Shown piece by piece: positions 34,991 through 46,882 of a DNA stretch of 64,000 nt. Every line of letters begins with the position of its first letter. The stretch's first letter is position 1. The notes under the pieces are model-generated. The model searched no databases. It saw only the letters and a program-made list of their open reading frames with translations, and was not told where the DNA came from. The DNA comes from Anastatus disparis (lineage: Eukaryota; Arthropoda; Insecta; Hymenoptera; Eupelmidae), in assembly GCA_017163975.1 (NCBI GenBank), contig JAFFSR010000090.1:255501-319500 (forward strand), written 5' to 3'. Position numbers and translations under genes: made by a program.

Positions 34991-35077
34991 ATTTTTTAGT
35001 TTGTTCGATGATGCGTCTGTTTTTTTGATTATTCTATTATTTTCTTTTTCATCAGTTGTTATATTTCGGTCATTATA

Positions 35078-35314
35078 TCAGTTGTTTTGCTCATTATATA
35101 TTAACCAATCCTTCAACTTCCTAATATTGGAGATTTTTTTAATATCAAGATCTTTAAGTTCATTCGGTAATTTGTTAAACAAGCTGATTGCTTTAATGTA
35201 ACTTCTCTTTGTGCTTATTGTTTTATTATACTTTGGTGGAATTATCAACTTATGCCTGATTTTACTAATAGAGTTGACATATATGGTTCTTAAATTTTCA
35301 TACTCATATCGCAA
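35078..35314 (-). pseudogene. LINE A ORF2 C-terminal segment
   Basis: 78 codons with FNKLPNELKDL...KLKDWL, the usual closing block of this kind of LINE polyprotein (region after the RT). It is in a different frame from the RT piece. Confidence 0.7.
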
Positions 35315-35670
35315 ACTTTCGTATGCGAATAACTGTTATAAACTTAGAGGCATTTTACTTGTAAATGCGTTTTTGTTAGTTATTTATAATATTCTTGTTT
35401 GAACTGATTGTAGTAATTGCAGTTTATTGTGATAAGCACCGCCCCAAGCAATTATACCATATCCAATCAGACTATGAAAAAAGGCGTAATATATTACTTT
35501 TAGCGTGTCGGTATCCATAAATCTAGATAATTTACTGAATAGGAAAAAAGATATCTAGTCTTATTTATCAAATATTCTATGTGTGCATCCCACCTCGTGT
35601 GCGAGTCAAAAATAATGCCAAGATACTTAGTGTTGAATACTCTTTTAATTGTTTCGTGGTTAATGTTAAT

Positions 35671-36150
35671 TTATATTTCCCCTAGTAGACTATCTTGGTA
35701 GTTTCCAAAACTCATGTATACAGTTTTTTGTACATTTAAGGTTAATTTGTTAAGTCTAAGCCAATCTGATACCTCTTCCAGATACTTATTCATTTTGCAT
35801 TTCACTTTAGTCCAAGTTTTACCAGTTGCCATTACTGCTGTGTCATCAGCATATGATACAATTGCATTCTCGGGCATATTATTTAAGAGGTCATTGACAT
35901 AAATTATAAATAGAAAGGGTCCAAGTATTATCCCTTGTGGGACTCCTGTATTTATAATTTCGTTTTCGCTAATGTTTTGACCTATCCTTACTGTTTGTTT
36001 CCTGTTGTATAAATAGCTGGCAATAAGTTCTTGTCCCTCCCCTCTAATACCATAGGCATACAACTTATCCAATAAAATTTTGTGATTGACAGTATCAAAA
36101 GCTTTCGCAAGATCCAAAAAAGCAATAGCTATAGGTTTACTTTTGTCCAA
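35671..36150 (-). pseudogene. LINE A reverse transcriptase, palm motifs
   Basis: 160 codons carrying RT motif A (FLDLAKAFDTVNH), motif B (GVPQGIILGPFLF), the catalytic YADDTAVM and a thumb-side KLTLNVQKT. The enzyme copies element RNA into DNA at the target nick. Catalytic aspartates are kept, but the frame is broken at both ends; a stop follows at 35671. Confidence 0.9.
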
Positions 36151-36189
36151 ACTTGAATATATTTTTTTGGATATAAAATTTAATGCGTC

Positions 36190-36675
36190 TTAAGTTCCGA
36201 AATTTTTAATAAAATCAAACTGTTTGCTTCTTAATATTTTACATTTCTTAATAAATTCTAGAATTCTATTGTGTATAATTTTTTCAAAGATTTTAGCTAT
36301 ATTAGATATTAATGATACTGGTCTATAGGTACTCATATCATCTTTTTTCCTTGCTTTATATATCGGTACTAATTCTGCTATTTTTAACGCGTCTAGCCAT
36401 ATAGATTTTTTAAAGCAGAGATTAAAAATATCGGATAATGAATCTGATATAAGTACAGCTATAGTTTTTAATGCTTTTGCATTTATTTTGTCAGAGCCAC
36501 CGTTTTTTAATTTTAAGTTATCAATTATTTTCTGTACTTCATTTTGATTTGTAGGTTTAATCAAAAACGTTTTCGGGTTACATTTAGATAATTTAATTTT
36601 TTTATGACTTTGTGTTACAATTTTATTACTCAGTGTTTCTCCAAGTTTGCAGTAATATTTCAAGTTGACTTTCAT
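36190..36675 (-). pseudogene. LINE A reverse transcriptase, N-terminal fingers
   Basis: Contains KNGGSDKINAKALK, LVPIYKARKKDDMSTYRPVSLISNIAKIFEKIIHNRI, the standard RT motifs 1-2. A TAA at about 36190 separates it from the next piece at 36150, where the frame continues (SKQFDFIKNFGT). Confidence 0.88.
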
Positions 36676-37121
36676 TATTTAGTTTTATAATAGTATTTAG
36701 TATTTCAAATCTTCCAATTTCTATAGTTTCAGCAGAGTGTAAAATATCGTTCTTTACATATACCACTACGCCATCATTTGTATTAATATCTCCATAGTTA
36801 TTATATATTTTATATTCTTTAAGTTTATAATATTGATAGTGATTTTAAATTTTTAAATTCATAAGATAAAGATTTTAAATTCATATTGATATCAGTACAA
36901 CTCAAACCATGTGATCTATATAAGGATGATATTTCAAGTTTACTTTCATTATTTAGTTTTATAATAGTATTTAGTATTTTAAGTTTTCCAATTTTTATAG
37001 TTTCAGCAGAGAGTAAAATATCATTCCTTACATATACCACTACGCCATCATTTTTATCAATATCTATATAGTTATAATATATTTTATACTCTTCAAGTTT
37101 ATAATATTGATAGTGATACAA
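36664..37121 (-). pseudogene. LINE A endonuclease fragment, directly duplicated
   Basis: The frame at 36825-37121 reads KNDGVVVYVRNDIL and LEISSLYRSHG, typical of APE-type LINE endonucleases (target nicking). About 180 bp of it is repeated at 36664-36843. Flanking catalytic blocks (SDH, NxD) are absent, so the endonuclease is dead. Confidence 0.7.
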
Positions 37122-37583
37122 CCCCCATACCTCCGTACATACAATAATACAAGGCTTGATCTTGAGTCTTTCAATAAAAATCTGTAACTTCTCAAAATTA
37201 GCATATTAACTTCTAATATTCAAATATAAAATCAAACTATTATTACTTTTTCTTTCTTTATTAAAAGTCTCAAGATCATTATACAATTTTTTTTTGTATA
37301 AAATTTTTTTGTATATCTTCTGTTAAGTTCACCTGTTCCATTATTTAGACTTTTCACTTAGTTTATCAATTAAGTTTTTAACTGTTTTTACCTTTCTTGT
37401 ATTATCTTGCTTATTTTTTTGTTGGTATGTTATTCTTTTGAGTTCTCTTGACTCGTCCTACGTCGGTAAGGTAGGTGCTATTGGATAATCAGTTAAATTT
37501 ATGTATTTTTTAATTTTGTTTTTTAATATAACGCATTTTATTCTGTCTGATGGTGAATGATCCGTATCTAGACTTGTTTTATA

Positions 37584-38066
37584 TTATAAATTGTTATATA
37601 CACAATTCACACATTCTATCTTGTCATTATTGCACTCACTAACATCATGTTTTTCGGCACACTTTATGCAAACTGTCTCATTTTTGGATTTTGATCCACT
37701 ATGTCCGTATCTATCACAAGGAGTAATGTTTATAAGATCAAAAGCTTTACAGCTTTGATGGCCAACAAAAACTCTATTATTATTCTTTCTTATATTCTTG
37801 TATATTTCAGCCGTTACTCCCATTAGCACAGTAGTAGTGTTGTTCTTTTCATCAAAATGCATATGCAGCAGTTTGCCTGCATTATTAAAATTGCTGAAAT
37901 TTCTGTTATTAATATCTACTTCCATGCTTTCTTCGTTCATATTTGTAGCATTGTCAATTCCAATGATTTTTATTCTAGGATTATTTTGTTTTTCAATTTT
38001 AATTTCACAGTTATCTAAATTATTTCTAAGAACATTTTCTACTGTTTTAACACTTTCTATATTCAT
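37584..38066 (-). pseudogene. LINE A ORF1 (gag-like) with zinc knuckles
   Basis: 160 codons with a nucleic-acid-binding region and Cys/His knuckles: CDRYGHSGS followed by CIKCAEKHDVSEC and ECVNC. ORF1 proteins of such LINEs coat the element RNA. The frame is open at the 5' side only from the ATG at 38066. Confidence 0.75.
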
Positions 38067-38479
38067 ACAATTGACTTTAAATTCACAGTCATTCTTTTTA
38101 CGTATACATTTTGTTTTTATATTTTTTCTTTCACTAGAAAATTTATTAGTAAATTAATTGTGTCCTTTTGATTAGCATCTTTGGCTTTTACCATTATTTA
38201 GGTACTCTCTTTGGTTTAGTTTTAACGCCACTTATCACTTTGGCATATGATTTCTTGATTGTTAAGTTTTCCGCACTTTTTTCTTTTTGAAGTTCTATCA
38301 TTTCTTTTTGTAACTAATTTTTATCCTGTAATTCTGTTACTAACTGTTTAAAAACAGTAATATTTTCTGCTATTATTGTGTCTATATCACTATGATTTTC
38401 ATCTATGATTGTAGAGTTATATTTTTTCTACAGTTTTGTTATAAATTTTTTGCAATAAATCTTCCCTAATTTCTTCTGA

Positions 38480-38751
38480 TTTTTTAAGCTTAATCTGAGT
38501 GATTATGCTCTTTGCCACTCGCTTAACATGTGCTCTTCTTTTGATTTTGAGGTTATGTCTCCCATATTATGTTCGGGACATATTACCAGATAATCACCAA
38601 CATATTTAGTATTTTTCATTATATTAAAATTATTTCTATGGTAAGCACTTTCACAAATTATACAAATCACTGCTGACACTAATTGTTTTGTATGACACTC
38701 ATAAAAATAGCCTTTAGGCCTGTCGGAAGGCTCTTTTAGCTGAACCGCCAT
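38480..38751 (-). pseudogene. LINE A ORF1 N-terminus with PHD-like zinc finger
   Basis: ATG at 38751 (MAVQLKEPSDRPKG), then CHTKQLVSAVICIICESAYH...YLVICPEH, a Cys/His spacing like a PHD/FYVE-type finger, then an acidic/charged segment. Chosen start is this ATG because the upstream codons in the longer frame come from an ATT microsatellite and the SINE head. Confidence 0.6.
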
Positions 38752-38786
38752 GTTGGATAATGATAATTTTAAACTGTCAACATTTA

Positions 38787-38814
38787 TTTGTATTATTATT
38801 ATTATTATTATTAT
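38787..38814. repeat. (ATT)n microsatellite split by a SINE
   Basis: ATT repeats before 38815 resume at about 39117-39134 after the SINE, so the SINE either landed in it or brought its own tail repeat. Confidence 0.75.
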
Positions 38815-39116
38815 GTTCGAATCCTGGCCAGGCACCTCTGACTTTTTTTCGAAAGAAAATTAGTGTATGTGCTACCCATATCGTGACTCTTAAAAAAATC
38901 CGACCTCATTGAGTATCGGTTGATTGTTGGTCACAAAACTGGCTGCCCATCCATCGGTAGTCAAAGTTTTCGGTATGGTGGGTCTGACAGTCTAGCCTGA
39001 TGTAATGTGTTAAACGGGTACCGGGCTGGACTCCCTCGACTTCACCATATAAAAAAAAAAGGTTAATCATATAGAGGACAAAATCCTTTAGATATTAACC
39101 TTTTTTTTTTTTTTAA
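38815..39116 (+). mobile_element. SINE family A, copy 3 (longest head)
   Basis: Starts GTTCGAATCCTGGCCAGG, the Pol III B box, then the family body (TCGAAAGAAAATT, ATCGGTTGATTGTTGG, CGGTATGGTGGGTCTGACAGTC, CCTCGACTTCACCAT, GGTTAATCATATAGAGGACAA) and a long T-run. It differs from copy 1 by 10 percent or so. Confidence 0.88.
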
Positions 39117-39554
39117 ATTATTATTATTATTATTAGTATTATGTTTTAAATCATCCCCTGTCAAAATCATTTAGATCAAATAAAAACTTTATACAAAACT
39201 TTACTTTTAAGCTACTGAACTATAAAATAATTTTTTTTTCTTGTAACTTTTGATGGATTAACCTATCAAAAACTTTAAAAAGTATAAATTAATTAAAATA
39301 TGTCTTTTTCACATAACATAAATTTCTTTGAAATCAATCAACTTAATTCACAAGAAAAATTTAAATAATTATAAATTTGTTTTTGCAAATAAATAAAATA
39401 AATTCAAACCTCCTGTTGAAAGTTGCGGTAAAAAATACAATGAAAAAAAGAAATATATGCAAGAAGCAAAGCTTTTTGCATGCCTTGCATTGCGAAGCGA
39501 TCCAAGGCCCGAGGTGAGAGCCACTTGGGTCGCTGTGGCCAGCTAGTTTTTCAT
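39117..39554. other. AT-rich spacer with a short GC-rich patch
   Basis: AT-rich to about 39470, then GCATTGCGAAGCGATCCAAGGCCCGAGGTGAGAGCC (read in parts), a GC patch with no frame. Nothing further recognised. Confidence 0.35.
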
Positions 39555-40690
39555 TTTTTTTCTATTTTCCGAAAACCATTCGATAGATTTGCTCCAAAAT
39601 TTGTATGCAAGTTGTTCGCTACTGTCTGAAGAAAACAAGCTTTGGAAAACTAATTTTCTCAGTACAGTTTTAATTTTAGAGCATTTGGAAATTTTCAAAA
39701 AAAATTTTAGTCTTCATTTATTTTCTATGTTGCGTAAACGTTTAAAGAATTTTAAAGATTCAAAAAAGAATTCCGATTCTTTTCTTATTTTTTTTTATTT
39801 TACGTAAAGTACTCAATAGATTTGTTCTAAAATTTGCAGGGAAATTATTTGCGACTGCCAAAAGAAGCGAAATTTTCAAAAATTCATTTCCTTAGTGTAG
39901 TTTTAATTTTAAAGCATTTTGAAAATTTTGAAAAGAAAATGTTATATTTATTTAGAAAATTACATCTAGAAAATTAATCGATGGATCAGCTTTAAATTTT
40001 GCATACTATTTATTATTTTGTCTAAGTAGGCGGGAAGCTATTAAAAATTGGTTTTCATAGAGTTTTTTTTATAGAACTATTTTAAGAATTTTAAAAAATT
40101 TTCCATTTTTCATTTTTTTGGTATTTTACGTAAATTACTTGACGAATTTCCTTTGAAATTTGCATGGGAATTATTTGAGACTGCATAAAGAAGGATGACT
40201 TTAAAAAATCGATTTCCATAGTGTAGTTTCAATTTTAGAAAATTTAAAAAATTTTTTTAAAAAATTTTCATTTTTTATTTTCTTTTTATTTTAGGTAAAC
40301 TACTCGATAGGTTCGCTCTAAAATTTATATACAAGTTATTTTCTAATGTCTTTATAAAACAAGCTTTTAAGAAATAATTTTCTTAGTGTAGCACTTTGAT
40401 CACTTCTTTTGATTTCGATTTAACGTTTTTACTAACTCTTATCTTACTTCCTCACTTTCTCTCTGTCCTTCCATCTCAGATTAATCCTCATTTTCACCCT
40501 ATTTTCATCCATCGTTGTCTCTCTCTTCCTATTACCTAATCACTCTCTCACATTCACTAATCTTTCTTGAATAGAAATTTTATTTTACATTGAAATCACA
40601 TTTAAAAAAATAAAATCAAATTACTCAATTCAATGAGCTCTATAAGAAGGCATTGCGCTAAAGCACTTGGTAGCGTTTTTTACAAGTAAC
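39555..40690 (+). mobile_element. Family T tandem-repeat element, right-end copy
   Basis: Five or six diverged blocks with CATTCGATAGATTTGCTCCAAAATTTGTATGCAAGT and TTTTAATTTTAGAGCATTT, ending GAGCTCTATAAGAAGGCATTG...AAAGCACTTGGTAGCG plus T-run. A pyrimidine-rich single-copy insert (CTTCCTCACTTTCTCTCTG...) lies at 40380-40560. The left terminus is missing. Confidence 0.65.
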
Positions 40691-40799
40691 GGATCTTATT
40701 TACTCTTTTTTCGATCTTGGACATAGCTGTTATAGAGAGATATATACAGTCATCATTTATGGCGTGAAGATCCGTGTATAATCTATAATGAATATTATT

Positions 40800-42170
40800 C
40801 AGTCTTGACGAACAATAATTTTTTAAGTTTATTTTCCGATTTTTTATATTGGGATATTATTTTCTAATCTTGAAACTAACTTTTTCTGAAAATTTAGAAA
40901 ATTTCCAATTCTTTATCCATTTACTATTTTTACGAATGACTTGATCTTCTAGGAATAAAATAGTGCTAAGAAATGTATTAAATTAAGAAAAATATGAAAA
41001 ATCTTAACTTCGAGATCCCGTAACCCTCTGAGTTGACTTTTTAATGATCTGAAAATTTTCAAAAATACTTGTAACATTATTTGGAACTTACTCCTTGAAT
41101 TTAAGAGAAATCTATTTTTTTGCACACGATTTGGTAGAGAATCACACATATATACAGTATTACTCAAAAGTTAGATAATACTATATAAAAAAAAAGTTCG
41201 AAAAAAATGATCATAAACTGGAAAAAAAGTTTCGTGGAAAAATTCCAAGAAAACAATTTTAAAGTATTACTCAAGAGCTCTAAAGGTGATGTACAAAATT
41301 ATTTTCAAAGTTTTTTATCGTATTAAAAAAGTAACTTAAAAATAAATATTTTTTGCTAATTTTTTAAATTTTAGATTCGCTAGAAAGTTTTTTGAGTGTG
41401 AGATGAAAAAATCTGAAAAAATATATTTTGAAGTACTCCGAAAGAGTACTTCATTTGCATTTTTAAAAAATTTTCTACTATGATTTTTCATTAAGTTATG
41501 AAACTTTAAAGTTAGGCATTTTTGCTGTTTTTTGCAGATTATTGGCCATTTTTCTGCGAAAAAGAGCAAAATTGGCCAACTTTAAAGCTTTATAACTTGA
41601 AAAAAAATCATAGTAGAAAATTTTAAAAAAATGCAAATGAAAGCTGTTTTATAGTACTTTAAGATATATTTTTCTCAGTTTTTTTATCTCATACTCGGAA
41701 AACTTTCTGAGCAAATCCAAAATTTAAAAAATTTGCAAAAAATGTTTATTTTTGAATTACTTTTTTAATACGATTAAAAAACTTTGAAAATAATGTTATA
41801 CATCGTTTTTAAAGCTCATGAGGAGTATTTAAAATCATTTTTTTGGAATTTCCCTAACAAATAATAATTTTTTAATTTTTTAATAATTTTTTTATGACTT
41901 TTTTTTCAAGATATGATTATTTTTTCCTAACTCTTTTTTTTACATGGTATTATCGAACTTTTAAACGGTACTATATATATATATATATATATATGCGTAA
42001 TTCTCTACCAAATCGTGCGAAAAAAAAAAATACGAAAAAATAGTACGCATATATATATGCGTAATTCTCTACCAAATCGTGCGCAAAAAAATAGATGTTT
42101 CTTAAACTCAAGAAATAAGTTCCAAATGATATTACAAGTGGTTTTGAAAATTTTCACACATGAATTTCTT
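40800..42170. mobile_element. Family Q palindromic element, copy 2
   Basis: Outer phrases on the left (ACTTGTAACATTATTTGGAACTTACT, GCACACGATTTGGTAGAGAAT) recur inverted on the right (AATTCTCTACCAAATCGTGCG at 42000 and again at 42062, then AGTTCCAAATGATATTACAAGT). The centre is near 41550-41580 (TTGGCCATTTTTCTGCGAAAAAGAGC...). Arms are about 500 bp. The segment 40800-40980, left of the palindrome, is the inverse of 30260-30450. No gene. Confidence 0.75.
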
Positions 42171-43455
42171 TGATGATAACTTCCATTAGAAATAGTGTAT
42201 TTCTGTTGATAATAATAAATAGTCCAGTCATTGAAGCATTTCAGCTTGAAATTTTGTCGGTTAGGATGGATTAACATGAAAATTTGTCAGTAGGTAAAGA
42301 ATAGTCCGAAAAACAAAAGTTATATAATGCCGATGTGCGCTTTTGCCCAGGGGGCGGTGAGAAAAAAAAATCCATATAATTCGATGTAAAAATTAATTTA
42401 AAGCAAAAAGTTTTTTATGAGTATTTTTGTTAAATGAATACTTTTCGAGTTATAGGTGATTGAAAACATAAATTTTTAGTGTAAAAAAGCATGTTTTCTG
42501 ACGGTTTTTCATGAAATAACTTGAAAAGTTTTAATTTTATCAAAAAACTCATAAGAAACAAAAATAAAGCTTGTAAAAAAACAAAACGATTCCATTTTTA
42601 ATCATTATTTTATATACAATACATAACGAATTATAAATTATTGAATATTAATACTGTTACGCTTGAAACTTTAAGAGCAATATTCAACGTTAAATAACGG
42701 AAAAATGGCATACTTTTTAAGGAAAATGTATATAATATTTTTTGAAGGTATTGAGATCACCTTTTAAATCAATTTTGTTTCAAGTCAATAATATAAAAAT
42801 TAAAGGAGTTACAAGGAAAATAAAATTATTTTATAAAGTTTGACAATAAAATTTCAATATTAAAACCACTGTCATTAAGACAGGTTTTGAAATATAAAGA
42901 AATCCTTTTAGGGTTTATCTTATTTAGGTACCAACTATGTGTTCTAAAAGTTTCAGCAATTTAGGGTGCTTATTTTTAAAAAAAATAAGTTTATATAAAA
43001 AAAAAATTTTTTTATTTTTCAAAAATTCATCCTTTTTTTAAAATATCTCAATAATTAACAGATGTACGTAAAAAGTATTACAGTTAAAAAATATAGCTAT
43101 TTTTCTGAATATTTTGCTTTTTTTTTATTTTTGTCCGATAAAAATCAACTGAGATATTAGTGTTAGAATTCTGTAATCAGAGCCAAGTACCACCTATTTT
43201 TGGCCCTTCAAACTAAAAAATCTCAAAAAATAAAACTTTTTAAATATTGATATTTACATGACTTAAAGATGATACAATTACCTACAAAATCCATTTTGGA
43301 GCAATTAAAAAGCTTAAATATTAGCGGAGTTATCATAAAAAAACCAATTGTACTTTTTCGGTAAAATTTTCGGAGCGCATAAATTCGTTTATTTTCGAGT
43401 ATTTTGGATACATACATATAAATATTTTACAGCTTCTTTGAGTCTGTGCGGTATA

Positions 43456-44553
43456 TACACGGAAAAAGGTAAATACCATTAAAATCAGTACTACACGTAG
43501 TATGTATTATTTCTGTGATAAAGTATTGAAAAAAAATGTAATAGTATAATTTTAATCAATACTATACTTCAAATTTTAACTACTAATGCTGGCATAACTA
43601 TATTACGAACTGAGTGCATGAATTTCCGCTACGTAGTACCTATTTTTTCGGTACTAGGACTGATATTTCACCTATCCGATCCAGGGGTAAAATTTTGCAG
43701 AGAATATAATTGCTGTATATAGAACTGATTTTCCCATACTAGAATTAAAAATTGATAATTCTAAAATCATTTTTATAATATATAACCCATTTAAATTACT
43801 AATAATCAATTTTCAACTTAACAGGATGTCAGAGCTGTTAGAATCGATTTTTGCTTTTTTTATTTTGTTGACATCTTTTTAAATTCATTAATCAAACAAA
43901 TATTCTAACTTATCCGCACTATAGCTATGTTAGTACAATCATTTGTGTTAAAATAAAAAGTCATTTGAATTTATTTCTTTTATAAACTTGGATTGAAAGT
44001 TAGATCAAGCTTGACAAACCTAACCTCGAAATACTATACATCGTAAGTTTGTATATAACTTTTTATGTATAGCATCCCGGTGGATTTTATGAGTTGTCCG
44101 CACTCAAGCTTAATCTTACAAATTTCTTTATTGTAGCAAAAAAATTCATCTGCTTTTTCCCGTTTATAATAATCAACTCAAGTTTAAAATTAGTAATTTG
44201 AAATTTTTACATATTATATGATCAATATTATATTTATTGATTGCTAAAAATTTTTATACAATTTAATAGTTTTTACATTATGATAAATTAGCTGTATTGA
44301 AGTTTCATATTCGACAGCGCCGCAGTAAATATTGTATAGGTACTATGTTAGTAAAAGATAATTTAGTCCCGTAGTACGGAAAAATTCGGTACTATACCAC
44401 ACAATTCTTGGGACGAGTCGCGTTAAAAAATGTACTTATATAGGTCGTTTTAAAATATATACTGAGTATCAATTAAAAAACGGCTGGTAATATTCTTTCT
44501 AGTAATGACTCAAATTAGTACATTCTTTTCAGGTATTTTCCTTTTTCCGTGTA
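43456..44553. mobile_element. About 1.1-kb nested element, TA-CACGGAAAAAGG termini
   Basis: Left TA-CACGGAAAAAGGTAAATACC and right GGTATTTTCCTTTTTCCGTG-TA are inverted, with TA at each junction. The interior is AT-rich and non-coding. It has recurring internal phrases (GTACTA, TCGGTACTA) near both ends. Compatible with a TA-inserting DNA transposon. Confidence 0.7.
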
Positions 44554-44597
44554 GCTTCTATTCTTTTCAGTTCCTATATGTATATTTTGTAAGTGGA

Positions 44598-44611
44598 CAC
44601 ACACACACACA

Positions 44612-44665
<54 letters not shown>

Positions 44666-44803
44666 TATAAGTATAAACTCAGGTAGAAGAAAAGAAATGA
44701 GACTATGTAGCTTGCCGATTTGAAACAGCTGCCGTGTCCGATATATACGTCTATACAAATAAGAGTTTTATACCTTTTCTCTTCTTTTTCTTACCTGTCT
44801 TTA

Positions 44804-44841
<38 letters not shown>

Positions 44842-44870
44842 TATGTGTGTGTGTATGTGTGTGTGTTTTA
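44598..44870. repeat. Microsatellites: (CA)n, (TA)n and (GT)n
   Basis: CA then TA repeats at about 44598-44662, GT with GCGCGC at about 44805-44868. The frames across them are artefacts. Confidence 0.9.
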
Positions 44871-44989
44871 AATGTAAAATACTTAAATATATTCTAAATT
44901 CTATAATAAGACATAAAAAATATATTATTAATAGAATAAAAGTTATTAAATTATTAAAAGTACTAAAGACTCGTTTTTTTGGTATTTTA

Positions 44990-45440
44990 TAATCAAGGGT
45001 TGTTTTTAAGGGTTGAAATGTTACAATAAAATAAAAATCATTATAAACTGTGAAAAAATGTCTAATTTAATATAATTATGTCATTACAAAATAATTTACA
45101 TGTTCTAAATTATTTTTTTCTATTTTTCATCATAAGGGGTAGTTTTTAAGGGTTGAAATAATGTAATAAATTAAAAATTATATCATAAACTTAAAACGTT
45201 CATATTTTTCCATAATTGTATCATAAAAATATTTTTTAATGTTAAAAACTATATATGCTCTTTTTATTAAGTCAAAGGGGTGTTTTTTAAGGGTTGTAGA
45301 AATGCTTAATATCATTAATTATGTTCCACAATATTAAACAATACTTATTTTAGACATTCCAAGATTATTTTAATTATTTATAAGCGTAAATCGGCATTTT
45401 TACTATTTTTCAACTTTGAGGGTAGTTTTTACCCCTTTAA
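44990..45440 (+). repeat. About 141-bp tandem repeat, four diverged units
   Basis: AGGGGT(A/G)(G)TTTTTAAGGGTTG recurs at about 44995, 45137, 45278 and 45418, the last merging into the element's right end. Confidence 0.75.
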
Positions 45441-46099
45441 AGCAAAAAGCGCACCTCGCCGATATTTAACTTTTGATCTGTAGGGTAATATAAGCTTCAT
45501 CCTAAAGTTTTATGAAAATCGGTGCTAACCGAAAGAATTTCCAGGTTATACCCTATTTTTGCCTCCAATGACTGGACTAAAAATAACATTTGCACTTTTT
45601 GATCAGTAATCAAATCTGCTCCAACAGCGCTTCAACTAAATTAGATAAGTTTACTAAGTTTTACTGGTATACTAATTTTCTTTATTAACTCAATATGACT
45701 CAAAAATATATGTCCTAACTATTGGCAATGCAACTTGGAATTTGTCGTCATCAATATGGTGGTGCATATGGCTTCTTGAGACGTAGACAATACTTGCACG
45801 GTACATGCAAAATCAGAGTTTTGTTTCTATTTATTAATAAATAATAACTCAATATAATGATTTCTTGTGTACTGAGTAAATAAGGGCGTATACCTTATTA
45901 TAATTAAAAAGTTTTGATAGCGAAGTGTTATAAAAGTGTCATAAAAAATTAATTTTTGTTGTTGAACTGCAACAGCTGATTATACAATTTATTTCACAAT
46001 TATTCATGTGTGTATAAAATAAAATATTTTCAATTTTAGAGATATAAAAAGATAAATTTGAAAGTTTGAATTTTAAGCTTTCAGGATGAATGTTAGACA

Positions 46100-46343
46100 T
46101 TGTTAAAGGGTTTTTTCAGATTTCAACCGTGTAATTTGTTTAATTTGGTTTAAAATATCAACGTTTTGTGAACATTATAGTTCACTTCATTAAGGCAAGA
46201 CTGAATCTGATAGTTCAGATTGTTCAATCACTATATATAGGGGTAGAATATTTTGGCAGGGTTTTAAGGCGGTTCTTTTTTTTGAATTTGGTATTTTAAA
46301 CCACAATTCACACGGTCGAAATCTGAAAAAAAGCCTCTAACAA
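46100..46343. mobile_element. 244-bp MITE in the left arm
   Basis: TTGTTAAAGGGTTTTTTCAG, ATTTCAACCGTGT and GGTTTAAAATA on the left are inverted on the right (TATTTTAAACC, ACACGGTCGAAAT, CTGAAAAAAAGCCTCTAACAA). The right arm of the host element lacks it, which confirms insertion. Confidence 0.75.
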
Positions 46344-46518
46344 ATTTAAAAGTATTGTTTTACCTCAGATTTCTGGTAAATATCAATTATAATTCAGAAA
46401 TTAAATTTTCTCCTTATAAAAACAAGAGTTATGTCACTTGTTGTGTATTTTCTATATTTGTAATTCAAATTTTTATAACGCCACTCATAAACAAATAATT
46501 GATAGTACAATGTACACC

Positions 46519-46882
46519 CACCGTTAAGGATATTTTTCCGAACGTGTACGTCGAATGGCAACGTCGCATATTTAATCCATGACGTAAGGATGTTATTTTT
46601 CGTGCACAGAGTTTTGCATCTCAGCTACTTTTTACTACTTTACGATAATGAAGATTTTTATGGTTAATATCCCGCGAAAAATGTAGATGGCGATTCAATC
46701 AATTGTTTAGAATAAATATGAATTAAATTTTTTTTAAATCTTTATTATTGACGGCGTAAGCTGAGTAATGAAGAAGCTGAGATGCTAAACTCTGTGCACG
46801 AAAAATAACATTCTCACGCCATGGATTAAATATGCGACGTTGCCATTCGATGTCCACGTTCAGAAAAATATCCTTAACGGTG
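46519..46882. mobile_element. 364-bp MITE with 105-bp inverted repeats
   Basis: CACCGTTAAGGATATTTTTCCG through TTTGCATCTCAGCT is repeated in inverse from AGCTGAGATGC to CCTTAACGGTG at about 90 percent identity. The centre is AT-rich and non-coding. Confidence 0.82.

Larger units (their letters stand above)
35005..38790 (-). mobile_element. Non-LTR retrotransposon (LINE A), decayed and rearranged
   Basis: On the minus strand, from 38790 down: ORF1 pieces with zinc motifs, an endonuclease piece, RT pieces, and a C-terminal segment. Its 3' end abuts the family T right end at about 35000. Coding pieces are separated by stops and frameshifts. Part of the endonuclease region is directly duplicated (36664-36843 and 36942-37121), with neighbouring endonuclease/RT sequence missing. 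The RT style and ORF1 zinc fingers fit the APE-type Jockey/CR1 group of insects. Confidence 0.85.
42220..45579. mobile_element. About 3.4-kb element with TAGTCCAGTCATTG termini
   Basis: Left TAGTCCAGTCATTGAAGC and right CTCCAATGACTGGACTA are inverted. Both ends also share TTCGGTTAG, AAAAGTTA and the phrase GCCGA(T/G)GTGCGCTTTT about 120 bp in. The interior is AT-rich, with no transposase frame, a nested MITE (43458-44551) and a tandem array near the right end (44990-45440). The superfamily is not evident and no clear target duplication was found. Confidence 0.7.
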
